A stretch of DNA of 64,000 nt, taken from the NCBI RefSeq assembly GCF_004684935.1, contig NZ_SRJD01000006.1:62001-126000 (forward strand), in the 5' to 3' direction. Each line of letters opens with the position of its first letter. Position 1 is the stretch's first letter. The translations under genes were made by a program, and so were the position numbers. Under the pieces are notes generated by a model. It was given only the letters and a program-made list of their open reading frames with translations, was not told where the DNA came from and searched no databases. This DNA comes from Sporolactobacillus shoreae (lineage in GTDB: Bacteria > Bacillota > Bacilli > Bacillales > Sporolactobacillaceae). This document shows positions 28,605-39,429 of this stretch, in pieces.

Positions 28605-29972
28605 ATGAGTGACTTATTTGCCGATCGAACGCCTCCCTATAATACGGAGGCCGAACAGGCTGTGCTGGGCGCGGTTTTTCTGGAACCTGAAGCAGTGGTC
28701 ACGGCAACGGAGCTGCTCGTACCCGAAGATTTTTATCGGACAAGCCATCAGCTCATTTTTTCCGTTATGATCCAGTTGTTTGACCGCAACGAGCCGGTTG
28801 ATGTTGTCACCGTGACGAATGCCCTGCAGTCCGGGAAACATTTGGAGGAGGTAGGCGGTGTTTCCTATCTCGCTGATCTGGCCGGTTCCGCGCCTACCGC
28901 TGCCAACATTGAGTTTTACTGCAATATTGTTGCGGAAAAATCGCTCCTTCGCCGCCTGATCCGCACCGCGACCCAGATCGTGTCTGACAGCTATACAAGA
29001 GAAGATGAGGCCGAGAGCATTGTCGACGATGCCGAGAGACAGATTCTTGAAGTCGCGGAACGGAAACGGACAGGTGAATTCAGGTCGATTAAGGATGTCC
29101 TGATTGAAACCTATGACAATATAGAGGCGCTGCAAAGCCGGAAAGATGACGTCACAGGAACAGCCACCGGATTTCTGGAGCTCGACCGGATGACAGCGGG
29201 ATTTCAGAAGAGTGATCTGATTATTGTGGCGGCCCGTCCGTCTGTGGGTAAAACGGCTTTCGCACTCAATATCGCGCAGAACGTGGCCACAAAAAATGAG
29301 GCAAATGTCGCGATTTTCAGTCTTGAAATGGGTGCCCGTCAGCTGGCCATGCGTATGCTTTGCGCCGAAGGGAACATTGACGCGCAGAAACTGCGTACCG
29401 GCCGTCTTGAGGATGATGACTGGCAGAAACTGACGATGGCGATGGGTACCTTATCACGTGCCGGAATCTATATTGACGATTCTCCAGGTATCCGTGTAAA
29501 TGACATTCGCTCGAAATGCCGGAGATTGAAACAGGAAAAAGGCCTGGATCTCGTTGTTATTGATTATCTGCAGTTAATTATAGGGTCCGGAGGTGGCGGC
29601 CGACAGGAAAACCGCCAGCAGGAGGTTTCGGAAATTTCCCGGACGCTGAAAGCGATGGCCCGTGAACTTGATGTGCCGGTCATTGCTCTGTCACAGCTTT
29701 CTCGCGGGGTGGAATCCCGTCAGGACAAAAGGCCGATGATGAGTGACATCCGCGAATCCGGAAGTATTGAACAGGATGCGGACATCGTGGCTTTTCTCTA
29801 TCGCGATGATTATTACAACAAAGAAAGCGAAAAACAGAACATTATCGAGATCATCATTGCCAAACAGCGAAATGGTCCTGTGGGTACGGTTGAACTCGCT
29901 TTTATTAAGGAATACAACAAATTTGTCAACATTGACCGGAATCATCAGGAAGATATTCCGCGAGGGGCATAA
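28605..29972 (+). CDS. dnaC: Replicative DNA helicase (DnaB family, Bacillus DnaC)
   Basis: Hexameric 5'-3' fork helicase of 455 residues. The N-terminal domain starts PPYNTEAEQAVLGAVFLEPEA. The RecA-like motor has Walker A ARPSVGKTAFALN, Walker B LDLVVIDYLQLI and the DIRESGSIEQDAD arginine-finger region. In Bacillus the gene is called dnaC, in other bacteria dnaB. ATG 28605 follows AAGGAGAATGCGTC. Confidence 0.96.
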   Translation: MSDLFADRTPPYNTEAEQAVLGAVFLEPEAVVTATELLVPEDFYRTSHQLIFSVMIQLFDRNEPVDVVTVTNALQSGKHLEEVGGVSYLADLAGSAPTAANIEFYCNIVAEKSLLRRLIRTATQIVSDSYTREDEAESIVDDAERQILEVAERKRTGEFRSIKDVLIETYDNIEALQSRKDDVTGTATGFLELDRMTAGFQKSDLIIVAARPSVGKTAFALNIAQNVATKNEANVAIFSLEMGARQLAMRMLCAEGNIDAQKLRTGRLEDDDWQKLTMAMGTLSRAGIYIDDSPGIRVNDIRSKCRRLKQEKGLDLVVIDYLQLIIGSGGGGRQENRQQEVSEISRTLKAMARELDVPVIALSQLSRGVESRQDKRPMMSDIRESGSIEQDADIVAFLYRDDYYNKESEKQNIIEIIIAKQRNGPVGTVELAFIKEYNKFVNIDRNHQEDIPRGA

Positions 29973-29988
29973 ATCAAAAGCGACACAA

Positions 29989-30030
29989 AACACGAACAAA
30001 AATTATTGATTGGCATAAATTGTTCGTTTA
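29989..30030 (+). promoter_or_regulatory. Inverted PurBox pair upstream of purA
   Basis: ACACGAACAAA (29990-30000) and its inverted partner TTGTTCGTTT (30020-30029) carry the CGAAC / GTTCG cores 24 nt apart. PurR of Bacillus binds inverted PurBoxes with this core and a comparable spacing in front of pur genes, purA included. Repression released by PRPP is therefore expected. Confidence 0.7.
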
Positions 30031-30036
30031 TCTACG

Positions 30037-30066
30037 TTGACTTTTAAATTGATTAACTGTTAGACT
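30037..30066 (+). promoter_or_regulatory. Candidate purA promoter
   Basis: TTGACT (30037-30042) and TAGACT (30061-30066) with an 18-nt spacer lie just downstream of the PurBox pair and 54 nt before the purA start codon. Confidence 0.5.
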
Positions 30067-30119
30067 TAACAAGGATCTGAGAGAAAATTTCTAACAGGAT
30101 GAAGTAGGGGGCTGGATGT

Positions 30120-31406
30120 ATGTCTTCTGTAGTTGTAGTGGGCGCCCAGTGGGGCGATGAAGGAAAAGGGAAAATCACAGATTATCTGTCCGAAAATTCG
30201 GAAGTGGTGTCCCGTTATCAGGGCGGAGACAACGCGGGCCACACGATTGTCTGGAATGGGAAAACCTATAAACTGAGGCTTATGCCTTCAGGCATTTTAT
30301 ACAAGGATAAAATCTGTGTGCTTGGCAACGGTATGGTGATCAATCCGAAATCGCTCTGCATGGAACTGGACTACATGAAAGAGAGTGGCATCAGCACCGA
30401 TAACCTGCGGATCAGCAGCCGGGCGCATCTGGTCCTGCCTTACCATTTGAAACTTGACGTCCTTGAAGAGAAAAGCAAGGGTTCTTCCAAGATCGGAACA
30501 ACACAGAAGGGCATCGGCCCGGCTTATATGGACAAAGCCGCAAGGATCGGCATCCGGATGGCCGATCTCCTCGAACCGGAGACTTTCAAAGAAAAACTGA
30601 GTAAAAATCTGGCGCTGAAAAACCGGCTCCTTGAAAAAATGTATGACAGTGAAGGCTTCAATATTGATGACATCTATGGTGAATATCTGGCATACGGAGA
30701 ACGGATCCGCCATTTAGTCTGTGATACGTCTGCGGTACTGAATGAGGCACTGGATGCCGGCAGAAGGGTTTTGTTTGAAGGCGCTCAAGGCTGCATGCTC
30801 GATATTGACCAAGGGACTTACCCCTTCGTCACCTCATCCAACCCCGTGGCCGGAGGTGTGACGATTGGTGCGGGTGTCGGCCCGACGAAGATCAATCATG
30901 TGGTCGGCTGCGCGAAATCTTATACAACCCGGGTTGGTGACGGACCTTTCCCGACTGAATTAAATAACGCAATCGGTGATCAGATCCGTGAAACTGGCCA
31001 TGAATACGGGACAGTGACCGGCCGTCCTCGCCGGGTCGGCTGGTTTGACAGCGTCGTGCTCCGCCATTCGCGCCGCGTCAGCGGGCTGACGGACCTTTCA
31101 CTCAATTGCGTTGATGTACTGACGGGTCTTGATACAGTAAAGATCTGCAAGGCCTATGAGTATAAGGGCAAAATCATTGAAGAATTTCCTGCGAGCCTGA
31201 ATATCCTTGCGGAATGCAAACCGATTTATGAAGAAATGCCCGGCTGGTCTGAAGATATCACAGGCGCACGGTCACTATCTGATCTGCCGCAAAATGCCCG
31301 CCATTATATTGAACGGATTTCCCAACTAACCGGTGTGACGCTGTCCTTGTTCTCTGTCGGTCCGGACCGCGGCCAGACGATTGAAGTGCGCAGTGTCTTC
31401 GCCTGA
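30120..31406 (+). CDS. purA: Adenylosuccinate synthetase
   Basis: PurA makes adenylosuccinate from IMP, aspartate and GTP in the AMP branch of purine synthesis. The 428-residue protein shows the N-terminal [22 protein letters not shown]-loop-like motif, the IMP-binding [11 protein letters not shown], and [25 protein letters not shown] 30120 follows AGGGGGCTGGATGT. It is monogenic between the PurBox pair and a terminator. Confidence 0.97.
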   Translation: MSSVVVVGAQWGDEGKGKITDYLSENSEVVSRYQGGDNAGHTIVWNGKTYKLRLMPSGILYKDKICVLGNGMVINPKSLCMELDYMKESGISTDNLRISSRAHLVLPYHLKLDVLEEKSKGSSKIGTTQKGIGPAYMDKAARIGIRMADLLEPETFKEKLSKNLALKNRLLEKMYDSEGFNIDDIYGEYLAYGERIRHLVCDTSAVLNEALDAGRRVLFEGAQGCMLDIDQGTYPFVTSSNPVAGGVTIGAGVGPTKINHVVGCAKSYTTRVGDGPFPTELNNAIGDQIRETGHEYGTVTGRPRRVGWFDSVVLRHSRRVSGLTDLSLNCVDVLTGLDTVKICKAYEYKGKIIEEFPASLNILAECKPIYEEMPGWSEDITGARSLSDLPQNARHYIERISQLTGVTLSLFSVGPDRGQTIEVRSVFA

Positions 31407-31434
31407 TACTTAAACAGAATAAACATTATAGATG

Positions 31435-31470
31435 ACCGGGGCAAAAAAATTTTTTGTCCCGGTTTTTGTT
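31435..31470 (+). terminator. Terminator after purA
   Basis: ACCGGGGCAAAAAAA pairs with TTTTTTGTCCCGGT and is followed by TTTTG. Confidence 0.85.
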
Positions 31471-31534
31471 TCGGTTATAGTGACGGTCTGACTACCGGAA
31501 GAAGGTGCAAAACAGAGAAAATTAAATTTTAGAG

Positions 31535-31563
31535 TTGCCTTTGTCCGCTATCGATGATACAAT
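31535..31563 (+). promoter_or_regulatory. Promoter of the tRNA cluster
   Basis: TTGCCT (31535-31540) and TACAAT (31558-31563) with a 17-nt spacer precede the first tRNA gene by 65 nt. Confidence 0.6.
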
Positions 31564-31628
31564 ATTGTCTGTGCCGCAAAAAGGGAGCTTCTGTTAAACC
31601 CTTTTGGCCGAACCGAATAATTAATTAT

Positions 31629-31707
<79 letters not shown>

Positions 31708-31783
31708 GGGTCCGTGGTGTAGTGGTTAACATGCCTGCCTGTCACGCAGGAGATCGGCGGTTCAAGTCCGCTCGGACCCGCCA
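31708..31783 (+). tRNA. tRNA-Asp (GTC)
   Basis: A 76-nt cloverleaf starting GGGTCCG and ending CGGACCCG-CCA, with anticodon loop CTGTCAC and T arm GGTTCAAGTCC. It begins 2 nt after the initiator tRNA and is followed by a T run. Confidence 0.95.
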
Positions 31784-31861
31784 TTTTTTTATTGTTTTTT
31801 ATCAGTATGTTTTAGCTACATAACAGTTTTTCTTTCAAACATGCTGTTTCATATATGTTAT

Positions 31862-31934
<73 letters not shown>

Positions 31935-31974
31935 TGTTTTATCAAAAATGAGCGGGTCATAACGCTGAATAGAG

Positions 31975-32021
31975 GCAGATGAACAAGGCTCCCGGGATCT
32001 CCGGGAGCCTTGTTCATCTGC
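31975..32021. repeat. 21-bp perfect inverted repeat before walR
   Basis: The two arms, 31975-31995 and 32001-32021, are perfectly complementary around GATCT. The stem is G-C rich at its tip (GGCTCCCGG/CCGGGAGCC), but no T tract follows on either strand, unlike every other terminator here. It could still end the tRNA transcript or form a cruciform. Confidence 0.85.
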
Positions 32022-32196
32022 TGCCGCTATGACAGAGCAAGCGCTGTTATGGTAAAATGAATGGGAAAGGATCCTGTGCGGAAAAGTTTCCAGTACCGGC
32101 CAACATAAAATATGAATAAAGATTAATACCCTCATTTCAAATTGAAAAGAACGAATGATAAAACAGATAATCGGATTTTTCCCAAAGGGGGCATTC

Positions 32197-32916
32197 ATGA
32201 TGGGGAACAAGATTCTTGTTGTTGATGACGAGCAGCCAATTGCTGATATATTGCAGTTTAATCTTGAAAAGGAAGGCTATGACGTAATTTGCGCCTATGA
32301 CGGCCAGGAAGCACTGGATAAGGTAGAGCAGGAGGATCCGGACATGATTCTGCTGGACGTGATGCTGCCGGTTAAGGATGGCATGGAAGTCTGCCGCGAA
32401 GTCCGCAAAACACATAATATGCCGATCATTATGCTCACGGCCAAAGATTCTGAGATCGACAAAGTACTTGGGCTGGAAATGGGTGCCGATGATTATGTGA
32501 CGAAACCATTCAGTAACCGGGAATTGATCGCAAGGGTCAAAGCCAATCTCAGGCGGCACAAACAGGAATCAAATGAAACTGAAAAAGGGAAAGAAAATGA
32601 TATTGAAATCGGTGATCTGGTCATCCATCTGGATGCCTACGTTGTAACAAAAAGAGGCAAGGCGGTCGAACTGACGCATCGAGAATTTGAGCTTCTCCAC
32701 TATTTGGCCGATCACATGGGCCAGGTAATGACCCGGGAAAATCTTCTGCAGACGGTCTGGGGCTACGATTACTTCGGAGATGTCCGGACAGTTGATGTCA
32801 CAGTGCGCCGCCTGCGCGAGAAAATTGAGGACAATCCAAGCCGCCCGATCTGGATTATTACCCGACGCGGTGTCGGCTATTATTTGAATGCACCGGATCA
32901 GGAGCCGGCGGAATGA
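32197..32916 (+). CDS. walR: Response regulator WalR (YycF)
   Basis: Essential OmpR-family regulator of cell-wall metabolism. The receiver domain ([24 protein letters not shown], phospho-acceptor Asp in [35 protein letters not shown]) is followed by a winged-helix domain ([26 protein letters not shown]...[12 protein letters not shown]). Two adjacent ATGs (32197, 32200) follow AAAGGGGG; the first is given. It overlaps walK by 4 nt and heads the walRKHIJ-htrA cluster. Confidence 0.96.
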   Translation: MMGNKILVVDDEQPIADILQFNLEKEGYDVICAYDGQEALDKVEQEDPDMILLDVMLPVKDGMEVCREVRKTHNMPIIMLTAKDSEIDKVLGLEMGADDYVTKPFSNRELIARVKANLRRHKQESNETEKGKENDIEIGDLVIHLDAYVVTKRGKAVELTHREFELLHYLADHMGQVMTRENLLQTVWGYDYFGDVRTVDVTVRRLREKIEDNPSRPIWIITRRGVGYYLNAPDQEPAE

Positions 32917-34724
32917 ACAAGGTCGGTTTTTTTAAATCGATTCAATTCAAGATCGTACTTGTCTATACCCTGCTGATTTTGCTTGCGATGCAGCTGATCG
33001 GTGTGTATTTTACGGACAGCCTCAAAACCATGCAGCTGAACAGTTTTGAAGAATCGCTCGTCAACCAGAGTAAGCTGATCGCGGTGAACATCGGGGAGGT
33101 CCTAAGGGAATCAAGGGACACGAATATTGATGATCCGAGTCAAATGGCGGATCAGATAAGCAGCCAGTTTTCCGAAGTGGACAACATCAGGGAAATTGAA
33201 GTAATTGATGAAAACCGCGTGATTGTAGCGGCGGATGATAAGCAGTCAGTTGGGAAAAGCACGACGAACGATCTTATTATCCAGAATTTGTCATCAACAA
33301 CTGCGAACAAATACAGGCGTACGGACGGTAGCAGCGGCGAGCGCGTGGATATCGTGACGGTTCCGATTATGGTCGACAGTCAACGATATGGCGTGCTTTA
33401 TGTTGAGAAGAGTTTTGAAGGGGTGTATGCCCAGCTGCAGCTGATCAACAAAATACTGGCTACGGCAACCATCTTCTCCCTTCTTATAACGGCTATTTTG
33501 GGCTTCTTTCTTGCCCGGACAATAACCAAGCCCCTTGTTCAGATGCAGCGTCAGGTGCTCGCGGTTTCGCAGGGTAACTTTAACCGGAAAGTCGATATGA
33601 TTGAAAAGGACGAAATTGGTCAGCTGGCGGCAGCGTTTAACAATATGACGACCAAGCTGCGTGAAGCGACGTCGACGACAGAGTCGGAACGTCGGAAACT
33701 GAAATCTGTGCTCACTTATATGACTGACGGTGTTATTGCTACTGACCGCAAGGGAAATGTGATTCTGATGAATAATCGCGCGGAAGAACTGCTGGGCGTT
33801 TATCGTAACGACGTCATCGGTAATTCGATTCTTGATCTTCTCAGGATCAGAAATGATTATCGAATCATGGATCTGTATGGCCTGACGGAATCAATTGTTC
33901 TCGACTTCAGCAGCGACCAGCAGACGGTACTGCTCCGGGCTAATTTTTCTATTGTGAAAAAGGAGAACGGGTTGGCCAACGGACTCATCGCTGTGATTCA
34001 TGATGTTACTGAGCAGGAGCAGGTTGACATGGAACGGCGCGAATTTGTGGCGAACGTTTCCCATGAATTACGCACGCCGCTGACAACAATGAAAAGTTAT
34101 CTGGAGGCGCTGCAGGATGGAGCGGTAGATGATCCGAAACTCGCGGCCAAATTCCTCGACGTGACACAAAAGGAAACGGAACGGATGATCCGGCTGGTCA
34201 AGGATCTGCTGCAGCTTTCCCGTCTGGATGCAAAAGAATATAAACTGAATCTTCAGCGAACCAATTATGTCCTATTTTGTGAAGAAATCATTGACCGGTT
34301 TGAAATGACCAAAAACCAAAATATACAGTTTAACCGAAGGCTGCCAAAGGGGTCTTTTTATGTCCAGATTGATCGGGACAAACTGACCCAGGTTATTGAT
34401 AATATACTTTCAAATGCAATGAAATACTCGCCTGAGGGCGGCCTGATTACTTTTCAGGTGACAAGAAGAGGCAACAAAATCCGCACGGCAATCAGTGACC
34501 AAGGGGTTGGTATCCCAAAGGAGAATCTGGCCAAAGTGTTCGAACGGTTCTACAGAGTGGACAAGGCCCGCTCGAGGAAGCTTGGAGGCACGGGACTGGG
34601 GCTTGCGATTGCCAAGGAAATGATTGAGGCGCAGGGCGGAGAAATCTGGGCGGAAAGTGAGTGGAATCGCGGCACAACGATTCACTTCATCCTTCCGCTT
34701 GACCGGGAGAGTGACCAGAGATGA
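32913..34724 (+). CDS. walK: Sensor histidine kinase WalK (YycG)
   Basis: A 603-residue membrane kinase partner of WalR. Order: TM1 (residues ~10-30), an extracytoplasmic sensing domain, TM2 (~185), HAMP ([14 protein letters not shown]...), PAS ([26 protein letters not shown]), HisKA with the phospho-His in [19 protein letters not shown], and HATPase with [15 protein letters not shown] and [13 protein letters not shown]. It overlaps both neighbours by 4 nt. Confidence 0.96.
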   Translation: MNKVGFFKSIQFKIVLVYTLLILLAMQLIGVYFTDSLKTMQLNSFEESLVNQSKLIAVNIGEVLRESRDTNIDDPSQMADQISSQFSEVDNIREIEVIDENRVIVAADDKQSVGKSTTNDLIIQNLSSTTANKYRRTDGSSGERVDIVTVPIMVDSQRYGVLYVEKSFEGVYAQLQLINKILATATIFSLLITAILGFFLARTITKPLVQMQRQVLAVSQGNFNRKVDMIEKDEIGQLAAAFNNMTTKLREATSTTESERRKLKSVLTYMTDGVIATDRKGNVILMNNRAEELLGVYRNDVIGNSILDLLRIRNDYRIMDLYGLTESIVLDFSSDQQTVLLRANFSIVKKENGLANGLIAVIHDVTEQEQVDMERREFVANVSHELRTPLTTMKSYLEALQDGAVDDPKLAAKFLDVTQKETERMIRLVKDLLQLSRLDAKEYKLNLQRTNYVLFCEEIIDRFEMTKNQNIQFNRRLPKGSFYVQIDRDKLTQVIDNILSNAMKYSPEGGLITFQVTRRGNKIRTAISDQGVGIPKENLAKVFERFYRVDKARSRKLGGTGLGLAIAKEMIEAQGGEIWAESEWNRGTTIHFILPLDRESDQR

Positions 34725-36043
34725 ACCGCGAGGTATTTAAATCCATTCTGCTCGGAGTTTTGGTACTGTCAAGCATCGCGATGACCTGGAACATTTGGTT
34801 CTACAAATCAGACTTTAAGAATTACGGCGGGACTTCGAATTCAGCAACTCCGGTCGCCATCGCCCAGTCCCAAAAGCTGACCAGCGTGATTCGTCCCTCT
34901 CTCATCCTCCAGAAAGAGCCGGAAGGGACCGTAGGGCAAACAGATAACGGCAGGGTTGTGAGCGGATATAAAATTTTCCAGAATGCGGTTTTCAGCAACG
35001 TTCTTCCGAGCAACCGCCAGAAGAGTCTGTTAAAAAAGACGGACACCGTATCTTATGAAATCATTTTTCCTGCCCCGCTCATGCAAGGGACCTTGAAGAA
35101 AATATTCCGGTTTGGAGACAACAATGTGCAAATTCCGCAGGACACAAGTGTTGACCGTGTGGAAATTTATCTTCCTGTTTCCGGTGGCGGGATGGCCGCG
35201 GTTTTCCGGTCTCAGGATAACAGAGACCAGTTTTCTGCTACGGTCTCCAAAGTTAGCCTGAACAGTCTGAACCAGATTTTCTCAGGAGGACAGACAGGAC
35301 TCTATGGCCCACATCGTCTGAGAAACAAAATGGTTTACCTTCCGCTTGGGCCGACTAAAGTCAATACGGAAATTACCTACATCCAGAAAATTCCGGTTGA
35401 CGCGTTTATACCGATACTGTTTACAGATCCGAAAAATGTTTTTCATTACCGAGGAAAAACAGCATACACCGATGGAACGCGCCAGCTTGAAAACAACTCT
35501 AATATCCTTCAATACGTGAACCCTGGGATCAGCGGTTCAACTGAAATGACCGATCCTATTTTTCACAGCTTTGAATTCATCAATAATTTCAAAGCGTGGA
35601 CAAATAACTTTGTGTATGACGGTCTGACGCTGTCTTCCAATCAACAGGATACCGTTACATTCCGTCTTCTGATAGGCAACTATATGGTTTATAATACTGA
35701 ATATTATCCAAGCCCTTATCTGACAGCGATGGAACTGACCTGGAAAAATCAGGACCTGAGCAGTTTTAACAGAACGTTGATCACTTTCAGCAGCATTGAT
35801 GAACCAGGTTCGGTGACGCTTGATTCCGGAAACGAGGTACTGACGACACTGAAAAAAAACGGGGTTCCGATCGAAGGAATTGAGGATATGGCCATTGGCT
35901 ATCGGATCGCCAACCCCCAGTCAAACGATAACACATCATTAACGGCGTTGCCGGACTGGTTTTATAAAATAAACAATCGATGGTACTCGGAAGATGCTAC
36001 ACTCGGGTCACGCCGGCCGGGCCAGCAGGGGGCGAACCCGTAA
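34721..36043 (+). CDS. walH: WalRK regulatory protein WalH (YycH)
   Basis: A 440-residue protein with one N-terminal membrane anchor (SILLGVLVLSSIAMTWNIWF) and a large extracytoplasmic part. Position directly after walK, and the YycH-type start, identify it. In Bacillus WalH and WalI bind WalK in the membrane and restrain it. The stop codon overlaps the walI start as TAATG. Confidence 0.9.
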   Translation: MNREVFKSILLGVLVLSSIAMTWNIWFYKSDFKNYGGTSNSATPVAIAQSQKLTSVIRPSLILQKEPEGTVGQTDNGRVVSGYKIFQNAVFSNVLPSNRQKSLLKKTDTVSYEIIFPAPLMQGTLKKIFRFGDNNVQIPQDTSVDRVEIYLPVSGGGMAAVFRSQDNRDQFSATVSKVSLNSLNQIFSGGQTGLYGPHRLRNKMVYLPLGPTKVNTEITYIQKIPVDAFIPILFTDPKNVFHYRGKTAYTDGTRQLENNSNILQYVNPGISGSTEMTDPIFHSFEFINNFKAWTNNFVYDGLTLSSNQQDTVTFRLLIGNYMVYNTEYYPSPYLTAMELTWKNQDLSSFNRTLITFSSIDEPGSVTLDSGNEVLTTLKKNGVPIEGIEDMAIGYRIANPQSNDNTSLTALPDWFYKINNRWYSEDATLGSRRPGQQGANP

Positions 36044-36849
36044 TGAACTGGAGCAAAACAAAATCTATTTTTATTGTCTGTTTTCTTCTTCTTGATGCAT
36101 TTCTGGTCTTTGAACTTTATGTGAGACAGCAGGATCAGGGCGTTGAAAAACTGGACGAAAGTCCCGGTACGCATAATACCTTCCGTATCAGTACAACCAT
36201 TCCGCCTACGCCTCAGAATGTCACGTTCTTGCGTGGAAGCCGGGTTGATTTTTCAAAAGAAAAAAATACCATTGCTGGCATGATAGCTTCAGGAAATGGT
36301 TCACCTGGTCAAAAGATCAGCATTGACGATCAGGGAATGCAGTTGCATGGAACCCTTGCTTCCCCGATCGCGGGAGATATGAACAATGCGGATTTACAGA
36401 AGGCCATTCTGTCATTGGTGTATAAAGGCCAGTCCTATACTTATTGGAAAAATGATCCCAAGGCAAGAACCGTTAATTTTGTTCAGCTTTATAATGACCG
36501 GCCCGTGTTTATCAGTAAGCGGAGCAATATTCAAATGCTCTCATTTACAATCAGCCAGAAACGTGCGGTTGGTTATCAGCAAAGCTATTTTCAATTTAAA
36601 AGATCTAATTATGTCGATATCATCAGTGCGGACAAAGCGATCAGCAATTTAGGGGAAAACACAGATTTACTTGATTCTGAGCGTCCCATTATCAAGACGG
36701 TTGAGCTGGGTTATGTGAATCTTGTGAGTGACGCCGGGGCGGATCCGCTGATTTTTATTCCCGCGTGGCACATCGTTGTGCAGACCGGGAAAGGCAGTCA
36801 GGAATATTTCGTCAACGCAATGTCGGGGAATGTGCAGACACTTAATTAA
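36043..36849 (+). CDS. walI: WalRK regulatory protein WalI (YycI)
   Basis: A 268-residue protein with an N-terminal membrane segment (WSKTKSIFIVCFLLLDAFLV) and an extracytoplasmic YycI domain ending in a two-domain arrangement like YycH. ATG 36043 overlaps the walH stop. An upstream in-frame ATG at 35980 lies within walH and is not the start. It is predicted to act with WalH on WalK. Confidence 0.9.
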   Translation: MNWSKTKSIFIVCFLLLDAFLVFELYVRQQDQGVEKLDESPGTHNTFRISTTIPPTPQNVTFLRGSRVDFSKEKNTIAGMIASGNGSPGQKISIDDQGMQLHGTLASPIAGDMNNADLQKAILSLVYKGQSYTYWKNDPKARTVNFVQLYNDRPVFISKRSNIQMLSFTISQKRAVGYQQSYFQFKRSNYVDIISADKAISNLGENTDLLDSERPIIKTVELGYVNLVSDAGADPLIFIPAWHIVVQTGKGSQEYFVNAMSGNVQTLN

Positions 36850-36891
36850 ACATTAGAGAGACATTCATTGTAACCTGTGGGAGTGGTAGAA

Positions 36892-37686
36892 ATGGCAGTG
36901 CGTTATAGTGTTCTCGCAAGCGGGAGCACAGGTAATTCCTTATATATAGAAACGCAGCAACAGAGGCTTCTGATTGATTGCGGTCTGAGCGGGAAAAAGA
37001 TGATCGATCTGCTAGCACAAATCGGCCGCAAACCTGAAGATGTTGACGCCATCCTGGTGACGCATGAACATAGTGACCACGTGAAGGGACTCGGTGTCTT
37101 CGCACGCCGCTTCCGGACCCCAGTATATGCTAATGAAAGAACCTGGCAGGCCATGACATCCGTAACAGGAGATATACCGCTGGAACAGAAATTTGAGTTT
37201 CAGGCGAATACAACAAAAAAATTCGGGAATCTTGATATTGAGTCGTTCTCAGTGTCACATGATGCCGCAGATCCGATGTTTTACATCGCGCATGACGGTG
37301 ACCGGAAGTTAACGTTGCTGACGGATCTCGGCTATGTTTCCGAACACATCAAAGGATTGATCCGTGACTCGGACGCTTATGTGATGGAAGCCAATCATGA
37401 TACGGAAATGCTGATGATGGGCCGCTATCCGTGGAGTGTGAAGCGGAGAATTCTTGGTGATACCGGGCATATTTCAAACGATGAGTCAGGAATTGCTCTG
37501 ACGGAAGTCCTGGGTAACCGGACAAAGAAAATATATTTAGCCCATCTGAGCAAGGACAACAATATGAAAGAGCTGGCCAGAATGAGCGTTGGACAGAAGC
37601 TAGAAAGTACCGGGCTTAAAATAGGCAGAGATCTCAGTCTTTTTGATACCGATCCGGACCGCGCGACACAGCTAACCGCTATTTAA
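36892..37686 (+). CDS. walJ: Metallo-beta-lactamase-fold hydrolase WalJ (YycJ)
   Basis: A 264-residue protein with the MBL signature [11 protein letters not shown], upstream [11 protein letters not shown] and later [23 protein letters not shown] and GDTGHISND metal ligands. WalJ is usually encoded in the walRK cluster and is thought to act as a 5' exonuclease coordinating replication and cell division. ATG 36892 is chosen over GTG 36877, because GGGAGTGG lies between them. Confidence 0.92.
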   Translation: MAVRYSVLASGSTGNSLYIETQQQRLLIDCGLSGKKMIDLLAQIGRKPEDVDAILVTHEHSDHVKGLGVFARRFRTPVYANERTWQAMTSVTGDIPLEQKFEFQANTTKKFGNLDIESFSVSHDAADPMFYIAHDGDRKLTLLTDLGYVSEHIKGLIRDSDAYVMEANHDTEMLMMGRYPWSVKRRILGDTGHISNDESGIALTEVLGNRTKKIYLAHLSKDNNMKELARMSVGQKLESTGLKIGRDLSLFDTDPDRATQLTAI

Positions 37687-38043
37687 TTTTTGGTTCTGAT
37701 AAACTTGTCTCTTGCTTTTCGCTCCATGGGCTCGCTGTCCCGCACCTTGTACTCAAATCAACAAAGGAGCAAAATCAACATGAAGCTTTAACAGAGCCTA
37801 ATTTTTTTACAGGTCTGCAAGTGCGGTCGGAAATTTCGTACATAAACGCTCCTTTTATGATGAGGTGAAGCAGGGCATCCTTATAAAAAAACCTGATGTT
37901 GAATTCTTTAATATTGTATATAAATAGTCACATATTTTTATTAAAACGCGTTGCCGGTGTTACATTATGGATAAAGAAAATTCGTCGGCTGATAATCATT
38001 TGTGAGAGTTGGCGAGAATGGAATACGAGGAGGAAAACAGGGT
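37687..38043. other. walJ-htrA intergenic region, no gene seen
   Basis: About 357 nt with no credible open frame. A Shine-Dalgarno-like AAAGGAG is followed only by a three-codon frame (ATGAAGCTTTAA, 37780-37791), which I do not call a gene. The region presumably holds the htrA promoter. Confidence 0.5.
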
Positions 38044-39279
38044 ATGGAATATTACGACGAGAACCGTACGGAAAACATACCGGAATCCGGGACGCGGCAA
38101 AGACGTTCGCCAGGGAACAGAAGCGGCTGGTTTTTTGCCGGTTTCATTGGGGCAATAGTCGGAATCGTCTGCTTTCTTATCTTTGCCCCCATTTTATCCG
38201 ACCTGGGTATTTTACCTTATTCGGTAACCACAGGGACGCAGGGTACAGGCAATCTTGGAGGTTCGGGGACGACAACTCAGCAGGTTAATGTGAAGGTCAA
38301 TTCAGGTGTGACGGCTGCAGTGGCCAAGGTTTCTCCCGCGGTTGTCGCGGTCATCAACCTGCAGAAGGCCAACTTTTTTGATAATCAATACACGGAGTCC
38401 GGCATCGGATCGGGAATTATTTATAAGCGCGCCGGTCCGTATTCCTATGTCGTGACGAACGATCATGTGGTTTCCGGAGCCGGAAAAGTTGAAGTCCGGA
38501 TGGGTGACAACCAGAAGGTAGACGCCAAAGTACTTGGAACGGACGCATTGTACGATCTGGCCGTCCTTAGAATTTCTTCAACGGATGTCAAGTCGGTTGC
38601 CGAATTCGGAAATTCTGCGATTCTGCAGCGCGGCGAACCGGCGATTGCGATCGGCAATCCGCTCGGATTTTCCGGTTCTGTAACTGAAGGCATTATTAGC
38701 TCGACAAATCGGACGATTCCTGTCCAGGCGAACAATGCTTCGATTGAAGCTCAGGTGCTGCAGACGGATGCGGCGATCAATCCAGGAAACAGCGGTGGCG
38801 CTCTTGTAAATATCGCTGGGCAGGTTATCGGGATCAACTCGTCCAAGATTGCTTCCACAGGATCGGGAACGGATACAAGTGTTGAAGGAATAGGTTTCGC
38901 GATTCCGATTAACGTGGCCAAACCGGTAATTAGCAAGCTGGAGGGCGGCGGAAAAATTGTCCGGCCGATGCTTGGCGTCAGCATTGTTGATTTGTCAATG
39001 GTGCCCGCGGATGAAACCAGTCAGCTGCAGCTTCCGAAATCAGTCAAGTCCGGTTTGGTTGTGACCGATGTACAGACCGGAAGTCCGGCCAAGAAGAGCG
39101 GCTTGGAAGCCGGCGATGTCATAACGTCCATTAATGGGCAAAAGATCACGAGTTACATTTCTTTTTCAACGTACATGTATACAAACCTTAAGGCTGGCCA
39201 GACCGTCCGGATTCAATTCTATCGGATGGGGAAACTGCACACAGCGGCGCTGACGCTTGGCAGTAAAACATTCTCGTAA
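38044..39279 (+). CDS. htrC: Membrane-anchored HtrA/DegP-like serine protease
   Basis: A 411-residue S1C protease with a cytoplasmic N-terminus, one membrane anchor (residues ~29-50), a trypsin-like domain with His141 (VTNDHVV), Asp171 (LYDLAVL) and Ser250 (NPGNSGGAL), and one C-terminal PDZ domain (GLVVTDVQTGSPAKKSGLEAGDVI). It degrades misfolded proteins outside the membrane. In Bacillus the copy next to walJ is yycK/htrC, hence the symbol. ATG 38044 follows GAGGAGG; upstream ATG 38002 lacks a site. Confidence 0.93.
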   Translation: MEYYDENRTENIPESGTRQRRSPGNRSGWFFAGFIGAIVGIVCFLIFAPILSDLGILPYSVTTGTQGTGNLGGSGTTTQQVNVKVNSGVTAAVAKVSPAVVAVINLQKANFFDNQYTESGIGSGIIYKRAGPYSYVVTNDHVVSGAGKVEVRMGDNQKVDAKVLGTDALYDLAVLRISSTDVKSVAEFGNSAILQRGEPAIAIGNPLGFSGSVTEGIISSTNRTIPVQANNASIEAQVLQTDAAINPGNSGGALVNIAGQVIGINSSKIASTGSGTDTSVEGIGFAIPINVAKPVISKLEGGGKIVRPMLGVSIVDLSMVPADETSQLQLPKSVKSGLVVTDVQTGSPAKKSGLEAGDVITSINGQKITSYISFSTYMYTNLKAGQTVRIQFYRMGKLHTAALTLGSKTFS

Positions 39280-39307
39280 TTAGCGATTGGTTCGCATATA
39301 ACTTAAT

Positions 39308-39353
39308 GCCAAACAAAAATCCGGCTGATTCTTCAGTCGGATTTTTGTTTGGC
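39308..39353 (+). terminator. Terminator after htrA
   Basis: A ~20-bp stem: GCCAAACAAAAATCCGG on the left, CGGATTTTTGTTTGGC on the right, with T-rich 3' arm. It is a strong, possibly bidirectional terminator. Confidence 0.85.
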
Positions 39354-39429
39354 AAACTGAACTTAAAGGAGGGCAGAAATCGTTTAAATGTGCACAACCT
39401 GTGCCTATTCCTTCCAATTTATGCACAAG

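Noticed and set aside
37780-37791. Three-codon frame with a Shine-Dalgarno (MKL) as an attenuation leader peptide
   Set aside because: Too short, no run of regulatory codons, and no terminator/antiterminator pair is visible between it and htrA.
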